From NCBI GenBank assembly GCA_944548615.1, contig OX155952.1, positions 33,694,057-33,758,056 on the forward strand: a stretch of DNA of 64,000 nt, in the 5' to 3' direction. Shown piece after piece: positions 22,993-34,345 of this stretch. The stretch is from Micropterix aruncella. Taxonomy: Eukaryota; Arthropoda; Insecta; Lepidoptera; Micropterigidae. The notes under the pieces were generated by a model. The model saw only the letters and a list, made by a program, of their open reading frames with translations, searched no databases and was not told the DNA's origin. A program made the position numbers and the translations under genes. Positions within the stretch are counted from its first letter, which is position 1, and every line of letters starts with the position of its first letter.

Positions 22993-23029
22993 GCAGTTAG
23001 GGGCTGCTCTTTACTAGTTTTGTTGTCGC

Positions 23030-23371
23030 TAGTAATTAAAAAATTAATATTAAAAAAGGATTGTTAAAAACGAGCTTTACTTTCCACCAGGGATTTCCAG
23101 TGGCAATCTCCCGGCTCCATCTTCAGACTTTCGTCATTATGTGTAGTGGAAAGTACTCATGGCAACAAAACAAAGGAGCCCAAACTCGACTATCTTAGCA
23201 CTTTCTATCATTTTCGTAATTAATAAATTAATATTAAAAAAGGATTGTTAAAAACAAGCTTTACTTTCCACCAGGGATTTCCAGAGGCAATCTCCCGGTT
23301 CCATCTTCAACCCTCGTCATCATGAGTAGTGGAAAGTACTCATGGCAACAAAACAAAGGAGCCCATAAGAG
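23030..23371. repeat. Tandem duplication, 184-bp period
   Basis: TTAATATTAAAAAAGGATTG, TTTCCACCAGGGATTTCCAG and GTACTCATGGCAACAAAAC each occur twice with 184-bp spacing and a few substitutions. The second copy ends at GGAGCCC. Confidence 0.85.
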
Positions 23372-24299
23372 ATGCAACTAACACTATTACCGAAATTGTA
23401 TTATTATTTAAGTCAGAGCTAGTACGTGCAAAAAAAAATAAATTCAAATTAAAAAACTTGCGATTAATATTTTATTTATTGATTTAAAATCGCCAGACAT
23501 CCTTGATCATATGCGATTTTAAAAAAAATGCATAATATTTTTAAAAATAATTGACTTTTATTTTTGCCAAATATAAGATTCTGATGTTTTAATACCATGT
23601 AAAAATATAATTTATAAATTATTCGTGATCGATAATTTATAAAATGATTTTGAAGCTATGGGACACATATGTCCTATGCTCCTCAAAGGGCTAAACAGAT
23701 TGGCGAAAGTATTTTTGAAAACGGACAACACGTTCTTGAGTTACGGCCTCTGTGACTCAAGGACGCATAGTCCGATTTCAAAATTTTCTTTTATATCGGG
23801 TTGTCCTTTAAATCAGAAAAATGTTTTTTGTATTTATGGAACACATTTGTCTTATGGTCTCTAAAAGGTTAGATACCTAATGGATTTGGAGTAAACAAGT
23901 GGAAAAGCAAATGCCAGGACAGGGTGGAATGGTAGAAGATTCTTGACTAAGCCTATACACAATGATTTGTAGTGCTAATGATGACGAAGGATACACTTTG
24001 TATTTTTAGTGTTCTTTTTTAAATTTATGTCTACACTAATTGATATATTCACCTGATTCAATAATATTGAAGGCCATCTGAATCGATAATTAGTAGGTAC
24101 CGTATCATCGACATAATTTAATTATGTACATACATAAATTCAAATAGGTATATTTAATCGACCATAATTGCGTAGTTGTTACTCTCATATATTGAAAGCC
24201 ATCTTTGGGATATTAAAATGATACAACATGCTATAATTCACTATGGGATAAATTACTAGATAATATGTTGATTTTCTACTTTACATTTTCGACCACTGT
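23372..24299. other. Intergenic DNA, no gene seen
   Basis: AT-rich DNA. One 68-codon frame (23,658-23,864) has no recognised motif. Confidence 0.5.
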
Positions 24300-25040
24300 T
24301 CAATAATAATATTATAAATAATAATATTATAAACAAAATAATATTATTATTTAAACTATACAGCAGCATTCCATCAACTTTCATGTCCAAGTCATTTGCA
24401 GGCCCCGAACATGGAAAGCAATAAAATGGTCCTTGCAATAATACAAATATCTAAAAATCATAAATTGTAATGAGATTTCAGAAATATTTATCATATAGAA
24501 TCTAAATCATAGTACTCCTCGTTAATCAGGAACTTCTTGTGCTGTATTTGAAATAATCGCGGATTCCCTTCCCTGACCAGAGTTTTTAATTTAGTTGGAA
24601 AATCGTTGAAAAGTTTAAAGGCGACGTAATTGGGGCATCGTCAGAAAACCTCATTTTGAGGAATTGGCAAATCAATGTTATTATTTCCTCTCGTGCCATG
24701 CTTATGATATTTACCGCGAAGCTTAAAATTTTCTAGCGTATTATATATAAACATGATTCATTCGAATGCATAGAGGGATGTCCGTTTTAGGATCCCTAAA
24801 TATTAAAATCGTACTCTACAACTTTCTGACGGAGACATATTATTTAAGATTCGTACTGCATGTTTTTGTAGGGAGAAAAGTACATTGTCTCTACTGTACA
24901 TTGGCCGTATGATATTATGCTATACCTTAATATGCTTTCGAAGTATGAGTGGTAAACCATTTTTACGTCCTGAAGAGGTATAGTTTTTCTCAGTCTTTTC
25001 ATGACGACACATGCACTAGATAACCGACTGGATCAGTCAG
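24300..25040 (-). pseudogene. LINE ORF2 C-terminal region and 3' UTR
   Basis: Minus-strand translation from about 25,030 gives SACVVMKRLRKTIPLQDVKM, then VYHSYFESILRYSIISYGQC, the post-RT 'Y.S.F.S...Y.I...G' block. LQKHAVRILNNMSPSESCR follows in a shifted frame, then LENFKLRGKYHKHGTRGNNN, YVAFKLFNDFPTKLKTL and KKFLINEEYYDLDSI with a stop near 24,498. This order is the usual C-terminus of CR1/Jockey-type ORF2. At least three frameshifts are needed. An RT-like VTLFADDISI at about 25,890-25,910 on the same strand suggests the element once extended to about 25,930. AT-rich inserts now separate the two. Confidence 0.7.
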
Positions 25041-26440
25041 TATCTTTTTACTAGTAATGTTCGTCTCACCTCAAAATTTCGTCAAGTATTACCTATGCCA
25101 AAGAAACTGGTATATTTACTTGAGCATTTTTTGTATTTCTAGAGAAATGTCATAACTTCCTGGTACAACTTTATTTTTAAATGCCATAGATACTGTTTTA
25201 GACATCAATTATACTTAACTCAGCTAATTGTTTTATTTTATTTTATTTTATTTCATAGCAAACTTACAGATAGTAAATATATGATACTAGTATTTTAAAA
25301 ACATATTAAAACGAAATAAATTTACTATCCTATGAATAGTTTGCTATGCTTGCATTACAGATTAACAGAAATAACATGAACACGTTGATAGAAGACAAAA
25401 ATATAATATAACTATTAATAATATAAGGGTATAAAAAGTAATAATTAAATAAGTTGTTAATAAGGTTATTTGGATAGAGCAAAATAAAATGAATTAGTAA
25501 TTGGATAATATTATTTATTATACATAATATGATATAATACAATACTATGTTATAATATAATAATCATATAATACAGTACATTATGGTGGCAGTTAGTGAA
25601 ATCTTAAGAAGTAGGAGATAGGCTAGGTATGACCGAGTCTTTTATTAAATTAATGGAATCATAAAATATATGTCATCCTTTACACGATTTATTAAAAACG
25701 TGACATATTCTGGTAAGATGTCTATTCGACCCGATGTTGTTATTGCAAACGACAACCGAAAATGTTTGAAAGCTACTCGTTTTATCAATTATAATTATCA
25801 ATTATACTTAGGTCACTTTCTATTATTCCTATAATTAAAATATAGTATCTGTATGAGAATGTTATGCTAATATCATCGGCAAATAGTGTTACATTGAAAA
25901 CCCCCCAATAATTTGACTTAAATCGTTGCGGACTTAAAATTTTTCATTGGAATTTTCGTAATAGATTACAGTAATATTATTTCACACATTACTCTTTCTT
26001 CCATCCTTCGCAATATAGTGAGCAAGTACAACTCCAGCTCATAAGCCTCTTAAGCGTGGAAAAAGTGAAATCGTCCAATGTCAATGTCGAAGAGGCAGGA
26101 TCCGGCAGTAGCTCGACGCGGCGCGGCGCCCGGCGCACAGAGATCCAGTTGCGTGAAAGCAGCTGTTTTTTGTTCATCGTAATCCGATGACTTTCAGGAC
26201 ACACTTTTTTAAAAGTACAATTTATGAAATTCAATTTGAAAAACCGTGCAACCCTTCTCACTAAGCTGTACACTTTCACATGGTATGGATATAAATCGTA
26301 AAACACCGTTAGTATATTATTTATAGTTTGTTGTAGTGTTAAGGATCTTGAGTTCGTTTCGCCACCCATTTATGATACGAGTATATTATCAGGCTGTCGA
26401 ACGAATCCCTCCTTAATTTTGAATAAAAATACAAAGTACT
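25041..26440. other. AT-rich DNA, decayed LINE and unidentified frames
   Basis: The RT motif FADDIS is readable on the minus strand near 25,900 and probably belongs to the LINE above. A short inverted repeat (AGCAAACT...AGTTTGCT) spans about 25,256-25,350. A 126-codon minus frame (26,369-25,989) is unrecognised. Confidence 0.45.
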
Positions 26441-26700
26441 ACATAAAGATTTTTAAAAATCGGCTGTGTCCCCCCCAAGACTTTCCTGGAAAGCAGGCAA
26501 CCCCCCCCCCCCTCCCTTGCGCCGACCCCCAACTACCAAACCCCCTCCAACACGCTAACTCCCCCCCCCCACCCAACAGTGATTATGTCAAGTGATTATG
26601 ATAATGACGCAAATGTATACTTCCGTGGTATTCAAATAGAAATTTTCCAATATGATGTATTTTCTTTAATACGGCGGAATTTAAAAATTACTTGAGTTCC
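26441..26700. repeat. Interspersed repeat with C tracts
   Basis: AAAAATCGGCTGTGTC and AAGACTTTCCTGGAAAG match 12,120-12,165. C-rich tracts at 26,501-26,515 and 26,561-26,570 mirror the G-tract repeat near 22.6-23.0 kb on the other strand. Confidence 0.55.
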
Positions 26701-26729
26701 TTGTATAAGAGATATTCTAACAACTAGGG

Positions 26730-27335
26730 TTGTCGACTACAGCCGGCGAGCCCGTCATCTCAGGAAGTGTTAACGATTGGTCGTTCTATCTCCCTGGAGT
26801 GAGCGCAGAAGACTTGGACAAAACAGTCCACCGTCAAGCTCCGCCATGGACCCGTAAGAGGCCAACGCCTTAACCGTGAGATAGCCAGGAGTGTTACCCA
26901 GCGGGCTAAAACTCACGCCCTTACTTCCAATTGCGACCAGTTTACTCCAGTCTCTCGATTGGTTACGAGTTCGAGGTCGCTTGCGCGGTCGTCTCCCTTA
27001 CGAAGCAGTGAAACGGTGTATACCGAATCTATCGCGGACGAAGGCATCCTTTGCCCGGCTGTTCACCCAGGATTGGGTAGCCGATGGTCGTTTCAAGAGC
27101 AGTCGCCGTAAGGTCCGCAACCACCCCCGCTCTATAGGAAACAGTACTGCTTCCAGACTCCCCCGACTGTTAGTCAGAGTGCGAAATCGATTGGCTTATG
27201 CCGCACGGTGCGCAGACCGTCCAGGAGCGCCAGAAGGTTGATTCCCAGGGGAAACTAACCATAAGTCTAGAGTCCTACCCAGGCTTGCACTTCATGCGTG
27301 GAGGCCGTCGGATAGGTGTTGGTGCTTATTTACGA
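26730..27335 (+). mobile_element. GC-rich retroposon, first subfamily, longest single unit
   Basis: It starts TTGTCGACTACAGCCGGCG and proceeds through TCGTTCTATCTCCCTGGAG, AACGCCTTAACCGTGAGATAG, GATTGGTTACGAGTTCGAGG, TATCGCGGACGAAGG, CGCTCTATAGGAAACAG, CGCACGGTGCGCAGACCG and CTTGCACTTCATGCGTGGAG to about 27,335. It is the reverse complement of the 6.4-7.3 kb dimer and supplies the middle part missing from that copy's first unit. On the minus strand, GGTTAAGGCGTTGG-like sequence resembles a tRNA D-arm. No target duplication was resolved. Confidence 0.7.
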
Positions 27336-27584
27336 AACCGCGGGTTATGGTATGTGGATCTGGCAGAGGAGTATAACTATATTTTTATTTAAATATATTT
27401 TTATTTTAATTAAATTACTTTTGCCTAAAGTTACCCTTGACCCGGTCCACTAGTATGTACGTAGGTATATCAGTGGACCAAGTTAGGGTGATTCATGGAT
27501 GGCATGGTACCATTTAATCTAATCTAATTTACTGTTTATATATTATTTGCCTTGCCTGCTGGTATTTGTGGGTTTCATGCTTTT
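27336..27584. other. Spacer, short inverted repeat
   Basis: GGTCCACT (about 27,461) and AGTGGACC (about 27,472-27,480) bracket a short AT-rich loop inside a larger imperfect foldback ACCCTTGAC...AGTTAGGGT. No gene. Confidence 0.4.
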
Positions 27585-28015
27585 ATCTACAGGGTGAGTT
27601 TTAAATTTGTGACATCCTTGAAGTGGGTGAATCAGTACAAGTAAATAAGCAACTTCTGTTTTTCTTTTTAAAAAAACAAAAAAAAAAAAATTTTTGAAAA
27701 AGAAACTATATTTTTTTCAAAAACCTGACTAATAAATAAAAGATTGAAATACGTTGAGCGCCCTGCGCCATCTAGCAATAGGTAAAATATCGTGAATAAA
27801 CAATATTCGCGATATTGTTTACCTACCCCTAGATGGCACAACGCGCTTAACTCTTTTTATGCTATTTTTCAAAAATTACATTTTTAAAATTTTAAAACAA
27901 AAACATGTTTTTTTATTTTTTTTTGTTTTTTCCGTTTTTCTAAATTAAAAGTTAATTTTTTGCTCGTATTGATTCACCAACTTTAAGGATGTCACTAATT
28001 AAAAACATACTGTGG
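27585..28015. mobile_element. Palindromic MITE, first copy
   Basis: The left end has GTGACATCCTTGAAGTGGGTG, then AATCAGTACAAG. The right end has the complement (GATTCACCAACTTTAAGGATG). The element folds on itself around a central ATATTCGCGATATTG, with GCGCCATCTAG / CTAGATGGC pairing inside. A second copy lies at 59,823-60,235. There is no frame. The superfamily is unassigned. Confidence 0.75.
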
Positions 28016-28166
28016 GTATATCATAACAATATTTCAAGATCTCGATGTAGGGTTTTTAACAGGCACAACTTTAGATAATGTATGTCTATCCTTTACCAAT
28101 CTACCAACTGACATATTATTACTGTCGCCTTCCAATATTCAAAGCCAGAAGATGTCAACTTCCAGA

Positions 28167-28526
28167 TTACTTCTCTTGTTGTTTAGATTTATTCTTTTCC
28201 ATAATTGCACTGAATAATATGCAATTTAACACAGTGCGACGTTGCGTATCTACGCCTCCAACAAGCTGCACTACGATTCGGACGATTGAAATCTTGTGTG
28301 TATATTGTTGATGCTGGCGAGAGCTTGGCGGCCACCCGTCGTCGAGGCGGCTGGCTGTCACAATACCTTCCGGCTCGGGAAAGTGATCGATTGGCGTCAG
28401 CGAATCTTGCTGATGAAGCCTCCTTTGTAAGTCGCGCAGAATGGCCTTATCATATTTTGTTTCGAGATATCGCATGTGGTCGATCACTCGGCGCTTTCTT
28501 AATAACATTTTGTGTATATCAAGCAA
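28167..28526 (-). CDS. Unidentified 119-codon frame, possible exon
   Basis: I do not recognise this frame. Its first 60 residues have a charged, helix-like composition (RRVIDHMRYLETKYDKAILR, then DLQRRLHQQDSL) followed by a proline-rich turn (DHFPEPEG) and a polar stretch. The segment 28,286-28,530 is richer in GC than its flanks, as an exon might be. Beyond about 28,290 the frame becomes hydrophobic and lysine-rich and probably leaves the coding part. No strong splice acceptor was found upstream, only a weak AG near 28,510, so it may be a retrogene piece or part of a transposon. A hAT-like terminus (AGGCCCGGACTG) lies just upstream at 28,555. No signal peptide or membrane segment is evident in the first half. 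Confidence 0.3.
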   Translation of the reverse strand: MLDIHKMLLRKRRVIDHMRYLETKYDKAILRDLQRRLHQQDSLTPIDHFPEPEGIVTASRLDDGWPPSSRQHQQYTHKISIVRIVVQLVGGVDTQRRTVLNCILFSAIMEKNKSKQQEK

Positions 28527-28549
28527 CGTGGAAAGCTATTATGTATGAG

Positions 28550-28680
28550 ATGCAGGCCCGGACTGTCTTTATGGACCTGGCGGAAGGCCGGTGCAAGGGG
28601 TGCGTCTGCGTATGCAGTGCCGGATTTAGACTTGATAAGGCCCTAAGCTATTTCAGCTTTTGCTGCAGTATATTTAAGTA
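28550..28680. mobile_element. hAT-type terminal fragments
   Basis: GCAGGCCCGGACTG (28,554-28,567) is nearly identical to the right terminus of the hAT element ending at 41,153. CAGTGCCGGATTTAG (about 28,616) resembles another hAT-type end. No 8-bp duplications were found, so these are remnants. Confidence 0.4.
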
Positions 28681-28757
28681 TATATGACAATTGCTCACTT
28701 TGACATTTTTTTGGTGGCTTCCAAGAAAGTGGGGGTCTTAACATATACTCCTTAACG

Positions 28758-29472
28758 GCGTCAGCCAAGCGACTGTGCACTCCGTCTGAGCCGTGGGAGT
28801 CTGGAAACGGCTCGGTTACCTCTAGAGCGGGGGTAAATGCTTACCTTACGGCAACTGCTCTTGAAACGACCAATCGGCCAAACGACCAAGCCGAGCAAAA
28901 GATGCCGTGGTCCGCGATAGATTCTCTAGACACCGAATCACCGCAACGTAAGGGAAAGGACCGCGTAAGCGGTCTCGAACCTGTAACCAGTCGGGGGATC
29001 GAAGTAATCTGGTTGCAACTGGAAGCAAGGGCGCGAGTATCGGCCAACTTGGGTTGTCGACTACAACGGGCGAGCCCGTCACCACAGGGAGTTTTAACGA
29101 TTAGTCGTTCTATCTCCCTGGAGTGAGCGTAGAAGACTTTGGACAAAAACAATCTGCCGTCTAGCTACGCCACAACCCGTAAGAGACCAACGCCTTACCG
29201 CAAGATAGCCAGTAATGATTACCTGGCGGGCCCGACACTCGCGCCCTTACTTCCAATTGTGACCAGATTTCTCCGGTCTCTCGACAGCTGGATGATTAAC
29301 CTGGTTATCTCGCGGTAAGGCGTTGGTCTCTTACGGGCGAGTGGCCTAACTAGACAGTGGAATGTTTTCGTCCCAAGTCTTTTACGCTCACCTCACGGGA
29401 GATAGAATGATTAAATCTCGTTAAAACTTCCTGAGGCGACGGGTTAGCCCGTTGTAGTTGACAGCTCTAATT
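28758..29472. mobile_element. GC-rich retroposon segments in alternating orientation
   Basis: Three pieces of the first subfamily are joined. 28,758-29,047 is in minus orientation (CTCTAGAGCGGGGG ... GGTCTCGAACCTGTAACC). 29,050-29,285 is in plus orientation (TTGTCGACTACAACGGGCG ... CCGGTCTCTCGA). 29,286-29,472 is minus again, ending GTTGTAGTTGACAGCTC. The inverted pair shares the tRNA-like GCGGTAAGGCGTTGG segment and can fold into a long hairpin. Confidence 0.65.
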
Positions 29473-29619
29473 GACACAAAAAATAAATCAACTTGAAAAA
29501 GTGGACTTTAATTTGGAGAACTAGACAAATTCAGCGGCTACATAATATTGAATTTCAAAAAACCAGGGTGGGTTATATAGTTTCCATTTTTATAAATATT
29601 ACTATGCACTAAATTGATT

Positions 29620-29872
29620 ACAAAAATGATAGCTGAGCTGCCGACACAATCAGATGCATATAATTATTTTACTGGAGGAAGAAATGATCTGATTGTTCCA
29701 CGTCCAAACTATGTCTATAATCTAGGTCTAAATGATATGCTAAAACACGTTATAAAAAATAAACAATAAAACAAAATAAAAAAAAATGAGAATGAAAATA
29801 TCCCCAGTTTAAGTATAAGCTAAAAAAGCATCTCATTGAAAGAGGATTGTATGACGTCAACGATCTCTGAGC
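29620..29872 (+). pseudogene. Probable LINE ORF2 extreme C-terminus
   Basis: The last 23 residues before a stop at 29,872 read FKYKLKKHLIERGLYDVNDL, matching the 'FK.KLK..L...YYS..E/D.L' end of many LINE ORF2 proteins. Upstream, ELPTQSDAYNYFTGGRNDLI and VPRPNYVYNLG are in a different frame, with an A-rich stretch between. Only the end is preserved and the class cannot be named. Confidence 0.45.
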
Positions 29873-29940
29873 ACTCTATAATATAATTTCTATGCATATT
29901 GACTATTTCTTAATGTAGGTAAATAATCGTTTTTCTATTT

Positions 29941-30019
29941 GACAATGCTAAGATAAGTCTTAGCATAGTCAAGCAGCATTAGCATTTATATGTCTGAGGT
30001 AAGCCTCAGACATATAAAT
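29941..30019. repeat. Two adjacent hairpins with identical TAAG loops
   Basis: Hairpin one: 29,941-29,953 pairs with 29,958-29,970 (one A-A mismatch). Hairpin two: 29,984-29,999 pairs perfectly with 30,004-30,019. Both loops are TAAG. A related third half-arm, ATATGTCTAAGAC, follows at about 30,024. Confidence 0.9.
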
Positions 30020-30189
30020 ACATTATATGTCTAAGACTTACTTACATATGAACCGAATAATCTCGTGTGATCGAATAAACCGAATAATCTCGTGGACACG
30101 CGCACAAATGAAATGTTGCTTCCTCCCTCATTCCGCAGTCATGTCAACTTGACTATTCGGCAGACTAACTATATTTGTGAAACTTTGCA

Positions 30190-30690
30190 TCTATGTACTC
30201 AATTGTCTATGCATACCAATTTTCATGTCGATCGGTTGGACGGTATAGAATTTGATGCGCTGCTGATGCGCCATCTGGTGGCAAGTTACAATAAAGTTAA
30301 TAGCGCGAAAATATTATGCGTTCTTAAATATCTATGTATACCAATTTTCATGGTATAGAAGTTGATGTGCTGCAGCGTCATCTGGTGGTAATTTACAATA
30401 AAGATTATAGCGCGAAAATATTACGCTGCTCAAATACCTATGTATACCAATTTTTATGGCGATCGGTGGAGCGGCAAAGAAGTGAATGTGCTGCAGCGCC
30501 ATCTAGTGGCGAGTTACTCAAATGTCTATGTATAACAATTTTCATGACGAGCAGTTGAGCGGTATAGAAGTTAAAGTGCTGCAGCGCCATCTGGTGGCGA
30601 GTTACAATGAAGTTAATAGCGCGATTATATTATAAGTGCTCAAATGTCTGTGTATACCATTGTTCATGACGCTCAGCTGAGCGGAATTTA
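30190..30690. repeat. Minisatellite, four to five units of about 100-130 bp
   Basis: Repeated blocks are CTATGTATACCAATTTTCATG, GGTATAGAAGTT, TGCTGCAGCGCCATCTGGTGG, and GTTACAATAAAGTTAATAGCGCG. Unit lengths vary through internal deletions. Frames across it are repeat translations. Confidence 0.85.
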
Positions 30691-33600
30691 TTTCATTTTC
30701 ATTTTTATTTACATATACATTCAAATGCATGAGCGTGAAAGAAAATGATTGTACAATTAAGAAAATGCCGTTGTATGCTTCTAAATTTATATACACATCT
30801 GTCTGAGCCCAGGTTACAATGTTTATCTTTCTATTATGCTAAGAAAAGTGCAATCGAGCCCGCCTTGTTAGGCACCCCTGTGTTAGGGCGAACTCACTTC
30901 CGGGTTGTGAAAAATTGAAGAAAACTTTTTTTTAAATATATTTCAACCAATCATCTTAACCGCAAACTAAAATCTACAAACGCGAATCCCCTCCTTTGCC
31001 GTATAGAGGTGACCATCGCATCGCATTCATACGAACTCCGCCCGTATCACTGTAAAATTGCTAATCATAATGTAAGTAGGCAGATAATTTCGTATTAAAT
31101 GAACTGAAATGATCGTCTAGCGATTGACGACATACCTACAAGGGTTTACAACGAGCGATTTTCTAACAACATAATCATTAGGCTAACACTTTTTTAATAA
31201 TAAAAGTTTTACAATTAATAAATTAACCTAAAAGATGTGCTAAGGTCGGTACTTTAAAATATTAGAAAAAGGACGTACAGTGGATAGTTTTATCTATCTA
31301 CTGCAATCGATAATTACTAACGTTTAATCTACTTAACCCCTAGAGCCCCGGTTGGCCGATATCGGCCAAAACACGATGCAGCGTGACTACCCCGTTTTAG
31401 TTTTATTTTAATTTAATTTATTTTATTTTATTATGTTTTATTACGTTAATATGTTTTATTTTAGTTATGGATACAGTGGTTTGGCATTAATTAATGTTTT
31501 GGTGAGACAGTGTCATAATTCAATAAAATTTTTTGGGACATCAACTTGTCAATCGGCTGAGGGGGCGAGGCCTGAAGGGCTAAAATAAAATTCATCAATT
31601 CTCTCCCAAATTATTAAATTATCCTTTTATGCGTCAACTTTGATTATTTTCCGATAACTTTATTATCGGGATTAGGGCATGCTAAGTAATAGGCGCTTAA
31701 ACAAGTTTGATTTATGAGCGATATTAATGCACTTCTGGGAAGTACTCAAATGTGCTTAAAACAGGATTTCCTCAATACACTTTTATATAATCACTACAAT
31801 AAAAATACGTAATAATGTTTGATTCAGTGCCAAAAATATATCACAGTCTACATTTTCAGGTATAAAATTACAAAAGTGGTTTAAAAATACCACATCTGGC
31901 CACGCTGACCTCGGTGCGTATTGTCCACCTTTATTATAAAGGTGCGGACGGCTCACGCATGCCACGTGCCGAAATAAACTTTTAGTTAAAACGCCCACCT
32001 TTCATTTTAATTATTATTCAGTACGTAATAGGTTTGTTCATGTCCGCAGTGTCAATTGTTCCGTTAAGTGCCTCGCATGAAAGCTATCTGATCGGAATCG
32101 CAAAGAAGTGAAACGAACTCGAGTAAGCCACATCGGAAGAGTTGCGTAAATAGATGAATATCGCGGGTGGATGTGAAAAGATCAGGAAAAATCGCCTATC
32201 TGCTTTCCAAAGTATACCTACTTACTCAAATACTAGGTGGGACAATTAAAAAATGAAAAAGGGTTTTGACGCAGCTAGAAAGAAGCTCTCGTTTCTCACC
32301 AATGAGGAATGGCAGAATTCAAAACAAGCATAGGCTTTAAAATATAACCTTGTACAAGAATAAGATATATATATATATATATATTAAAGTACCTATATTT
32401 AATCATTACTTATCACTTTACCTAAGTTATATTGTTTTTTTTTAACAAGGAAAACAAATAAACATAGCCATTGTTGTATTGCAAAAACAATAAATTAGCA
32501 CATAACATTTTGCATAAATCTAATAAACGAAAATGTATCTCAAAATGAAGAATTACGTAAAACAATTAAACACACCCAAAAATAAGACCAAAAATCTGAT
32601 TTATTCGCGATATCAGATAATTCCCAAATTTCGTCTAGATGAGACGACATATAATGCATTGCCGTTTTAAGGAACTGGCTAGAATAGCCGCTACTTTCAA
32701 CTTCCGTTTGCGAAATTCTAGATTTTCCACCCATATTTTTTTCATACAATAAAACACTTTTAAATAATATTAAATTAATATCCAACAACAAATGTACAAC
32801 AATAAAACAACATACATTAGGTATGACCTCTTTTTTTTATAAATTAAAATACAAAAATAAATAATATAAGTAATATAAAGAAGCCCTTAGTAGTTTGGTA
32901 TCTATCTAAATTGGTATTATACCAACGGAGAAAAAGAAGAAGGAGTACATATATGTGGACAAAATTCTTCTTTTTTTTTTTTGGCAGATGGGAGAAGACT
33001 TCATTTTGTTTTAATGTTTAATATTACACTTGCATAGTAACCAATTTGAGATGGCATTAGGCAATCGCAATAACAAATATATGGCGACATGTCATAAAAA
33101 TATGGATTTATTCTCAGAAAAATATAACTATTACACAGGTCAACAGCTGTTTTGGTTTCGGGGTATTTAGAGCTGATTTCATATGAATTTAAACATGGCA
33201 TTAGTTTTGGCCTAGGAGCTCAAAATTTTAGGATAAAACATTTTCGTGAGATGTTCGTTACAGCATTGATTTTATATTATAAAATCAATGGTTACAGTAT
33301 TTTGAGTTGAATCCGTGGCTTAAATAAAATTGTAAGCATGAAGTTATGGTTATGATTTTATACAAATATTATAATTACTAAGATTACTAGTCAATGAACA
33401 CTTCGGAAGCTTCTTTTCTTCTTCTTCTTCGCATATGTGGCAAAACACATTAGGATGCACACAACCTTCTAATGGAATTCATTTTATTTCTGTTATATTC
33501 TGAATACAAACATGTTTTACGTTAATTTCATACCCACTCTTTCCTAAACACAAATAACTCGCCTACCGAGCTTTAATGTCCGCCCGCCGCGCCGCCAAAG

Positions 33601-34345
33601 ATTGCACCCGCGAGGGAGAATTCCTTTCTCTAGGTGATGTGGGTGTTCTGTAGAGCTGATATAGAAAAACTGATTTCGTATTTAGATTCAGCGCCCAAAT
33701 ATATCAGTTCTAAAATTATAGGCACCAAACATTTTTTTTAATTGTAGGCTTGTGTTAATTGTCTTAAGACTTACTCGCATTATGTAGGTCGAATCTCGCT
33801 AATCCTCCTTTCTTAATTATGATAAAAAAAAATATCTGTACCTCACAACCAATGAAAACAATATTCTTGCTAGATTTGCTTAAAGAATTTGAAATATGAA
33901 TGTGTTTCAAAAATTGTTTTCATCAGGGTTGCGACACGTGAATAACCTGCAGCAATATCCAAGACAAACGAAATTCCAACTAAGACAATTGCCAAAAACC
34001 AAGGCAAACATTTTTGGCACGGTTAAGGTGTAATCTTACATAAATGACATGATATCGTGCAATTGTCCGTGCTCGGTTTTAAGCTTGCTTTGTGATGTAA
34101 TGCAGGTAATAAGAAAGTAATAAGCGGTAGCATAATTTGTACACGGGAAGTGGATTTGGATTTTAAGTAAACGGTTAGAGCGATCGCAGGCCTTTTGTGT
34201 TATGACTTTCACTTGTAATAGTCGTGGCAATTCAGAAGCCTCCGATGAAAAAAGTGTAGCAGTTAAAACGATAGCAGTTAATTTTGAAAATTGACTGGTT
34301 TCTAAAATAATTTAGAGAAAATGGTTTGGAATACATGCAGTAGAG
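30691..34345. other. Gene-free AT-rich DNA with minor repeats
   Basis: No convincing frame was seen. A (TA)n tract lies at about 32,367-32,385. A hairpin at 33,264-33,290 (12-bp arms, 3-nt loop ATT) sits between two copies of GTTACAG. A 71-codon minus frame at 31,998-31,783 is unrecognised. Confidence 0.5.

Noticed and set aside
26891..27241. 116-codon frame with basic residues
   Set aside because: It lies wholly within the GC-rich retroposon and the equivalent frame is broken in other copies.
30190..30690. CRISPR-like array
   Set aside because: Units of about 100-130 bp are repeated throughout, with no short repeat and unique spacer pattern, and the sequence is eukaryotic.
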